A stretch of DNA of 5,143 nucleotides from JAADIV01 sp964439085 (GTDB lineage Bacteria; Desulfobacterota; Desulfobulbia; Desulfobulbales; VMSU01): assembly GCA_964439085.1 (NCBI GenBank), contig CAYTNB010000182.1:1-5143 (forward strand), in the 5' to 3' direction. This document shows positions 4,265 through 5,143 of this stretch, one piece after another. A program made the position numbers and the translations under genes. Below the pieces are notes generated by a model. It was given only the letters and a program-made list of their open reading frames with translations. It did not search any database and was not told the DNA's origin. Within the stretch, counting starts at the first letter, position 1; each line of letters starts with the position of its first letter.

Positions 4265-5143
4265 TGCGACTTAACAAAATATTAGAAAACGCCGCGCCAC
4301 ATTTCCAAAAAAACGGTCGCCTGCATCGCTGGTACCCCCTTTTCGAGGCCATTGACTCCTTTGTTTTGGGTAGCAACAAAACCACGGAGTCAGCACCCCA
4401 CATCCGTGACAGTATTGATCTGAAGCGCATTATGGTTATGGTGGTCATCTCCCTTGTACCGTGTGTTTTGATGGCCCTCTGGAATACGGGATATCAAGCC
4501 AATACCGTTATGCAATCCATGGGAATTTCGAGTCCACCAGGTTGGCGCGGCACCCTGATGTCCCCCTGGGGCTGTAATCCCGGCAGCCTCTGGTCGAATA
4601 TCCTGCACGGCAGCCTTTATTTCCTCCCTGTCTACATTGTCAGCCTCACCGTTGGCGGTATCTGGGAATGTGTCTTTAACATTATTCGTGGACATGAGAT
4701 GTCCGAGGCTTTTCTGGTCACCAGCCTTTTGTTCGCCTTAATCCTGCCACCAACTATTCCGCTTTGGCAGGTGGCTGTAGGAATCAGTTTTGGGGTGATC
4801 TTTGCCAAGGAGGTATTTGGTGGCGTGGGTCGTAATTTCATGAACCCTGCCCTGGCGGCCCGAGCCTTCATATTTTTTGCCTATCCAGCCCAGATGAGCG
4901 GCGACCAAATTTGGACAGCGGTAGACGGCTTCAGCCGAGCCACGCCTTTAACAGTTTTAAGTACCGCCCAAGCAGGCCAGGGAATCCATGCCTTATCTAT
5001 CACTTGGCAACAGGCCTTTATTGGTAACATTCCCGGTTCTATGGGTGAGACCTCGGCCCTTGCCTGCTTGATCGGCGCAATCCTATTGTTGATTACCGGC
5101 ATCGCCTCCTGGAGGATCATGGGAGCTATGCTGTTGGGCGGCA
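4264..5143 (+). CDS. nqrB: Na+-translocating NADH:quinone reductase subunit B, partial (C-terminus outside window)
   Basis: This is the membrane subunit that carries a covalent FMN and takes part in Na+ transfer and quinone reduction. The 293 visible residues, of about 410 expected, begin with a soluble N-terminus (LHRWYPLFEAIDSFVLG, 20-36). This region is followed by several hydrophobic segments: about 55-73 (IMVMVVISLVPCVLMAL), 117-137, 153-180 and 261-279. Family blocks are GGVGRNFMNPALAARAF (186-202) and FFAYPAQMSGDQIWTAVDGF (204-223). Thr227 in DGFSRATPLT (221-230) is the position expected to be flavinylated by ApbE. Arg225 is unusual against the S-G-A-T sequence I know from other ApbE targets. 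The start is set by the TGATG overlap with nqrA and a good ribosome-binding site. nqrCDEF would be expected just past the right edge. Confidence 0.95.
   Translation, partial: MRLNKILENAAPHFQKNGRLHRWYPLFEAIDSFVLGSNKTTESAPHIRDSIDLKRIMVMVVISLVPCVLMALWNTGYQANTVMQSMGISSPPGWRGTLMSPWGCNPGSLWSNILHGSLYFLPVYIVSLTVGGIWECVFNIIRGHEMSEAFLVTSLLFALILPPTIPLWQVAVGISFGVIFAKEVFGGVGRNFMNPALAARAFIFFAYPAQMSGDQIWTAVDGFSRATPLTVLSTAQAGQGIHALSITWQQAFIGNIPGSMGETSALACLIGAILLLITGIASWRIMGAMLLGG

Noticed and set aside
4104..5120. Several minus-strand open frames opposite the nqrA end and nqrB
   Set aside because: The plus strand encodes a recognisable NqrB over the whole stretch, and the antisense products resemble nothing I know.
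1..5143. CRISPR arrays, insertion sequences, tRNA or rRNA genes, attachment sites
   Set aside because: Reading both strands by eye found no spaced direct repeats, terminal inverted repeats, transposase motifs or cloverleaf sequences; the composition is even across all genes.

Overview
The window looks like chromosomal housekeeping and energy-metabolism DNA from a Gram-negative anaerobe, most likely a Desulfobacterota (deltaproteobacterial) sulfate reducer or relative. This rests on a HesB-like gene with an in-frame UGA read as selenocysteine, a family I know mainly from Deltaproteobacteria and other anaerobes. It also rests on a Tat-targeted ApbE, a Na+-NQR operon, and an RlmE whose N-terminus is of the deltaproteobacterial type. 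Base composition is moderate (about mid-40s % GC by eye) and even across genes, with no sign of a mobile element. Genus-level placement is inference.

Left half (1-1640), minus strand. From its promoter side, reading right to left: a HesB/IscA-like selenoprotein (1287-1628); two consecutive intrinsic terminators (1232-1267 and 1160-1211); an AMMECR1-domain protein (554-1138); and RlmE/FtsJ, the 23S rRNA 2'-O-methyltransferase, which starts near 412 and runs off the left edge. A 20-codon reading frame with a CxxC motif (409-471) ends in a four-base GTGA overlap with the RlmE start. No strong ribosome-binding site is visible there.

Divergent control region (1629-1832). The selenoprotein gene is read leftward with a strong AGGAGG. 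A well-formed sigma70-type promoter (TTGCCA, 17 bp, TATCAT) reads rightward into apbE.

Right half (1833-5143), plus strand. apbE (FAD:protein FMN transferase, exported by Tat), nqrA and nqrB (overlapping by one base, truncated by the window edge) read as one operon, presumably continuing into nqrCDEF. The logic is self-contained: ApbE attaches FMN covalently to threonines of NqrB and NqrC, and the Nqr complex couples NADH oxidation to Na+ export. The presumed FMN-acceptor threonine of NqrB lies in a DGFSRAT sequence.

The point most easily lost in automated annotation is the selenoprotein. Standard gene calling would split it at the UGA into a 33-residue stub and a 3' fragment. The UGA aligns with the first conserved Cys of the IscA/HesB fold, and a perfect 7-bp hairpin with a UGGAU loop follows at the distance expected for a bacterial SECIS element.
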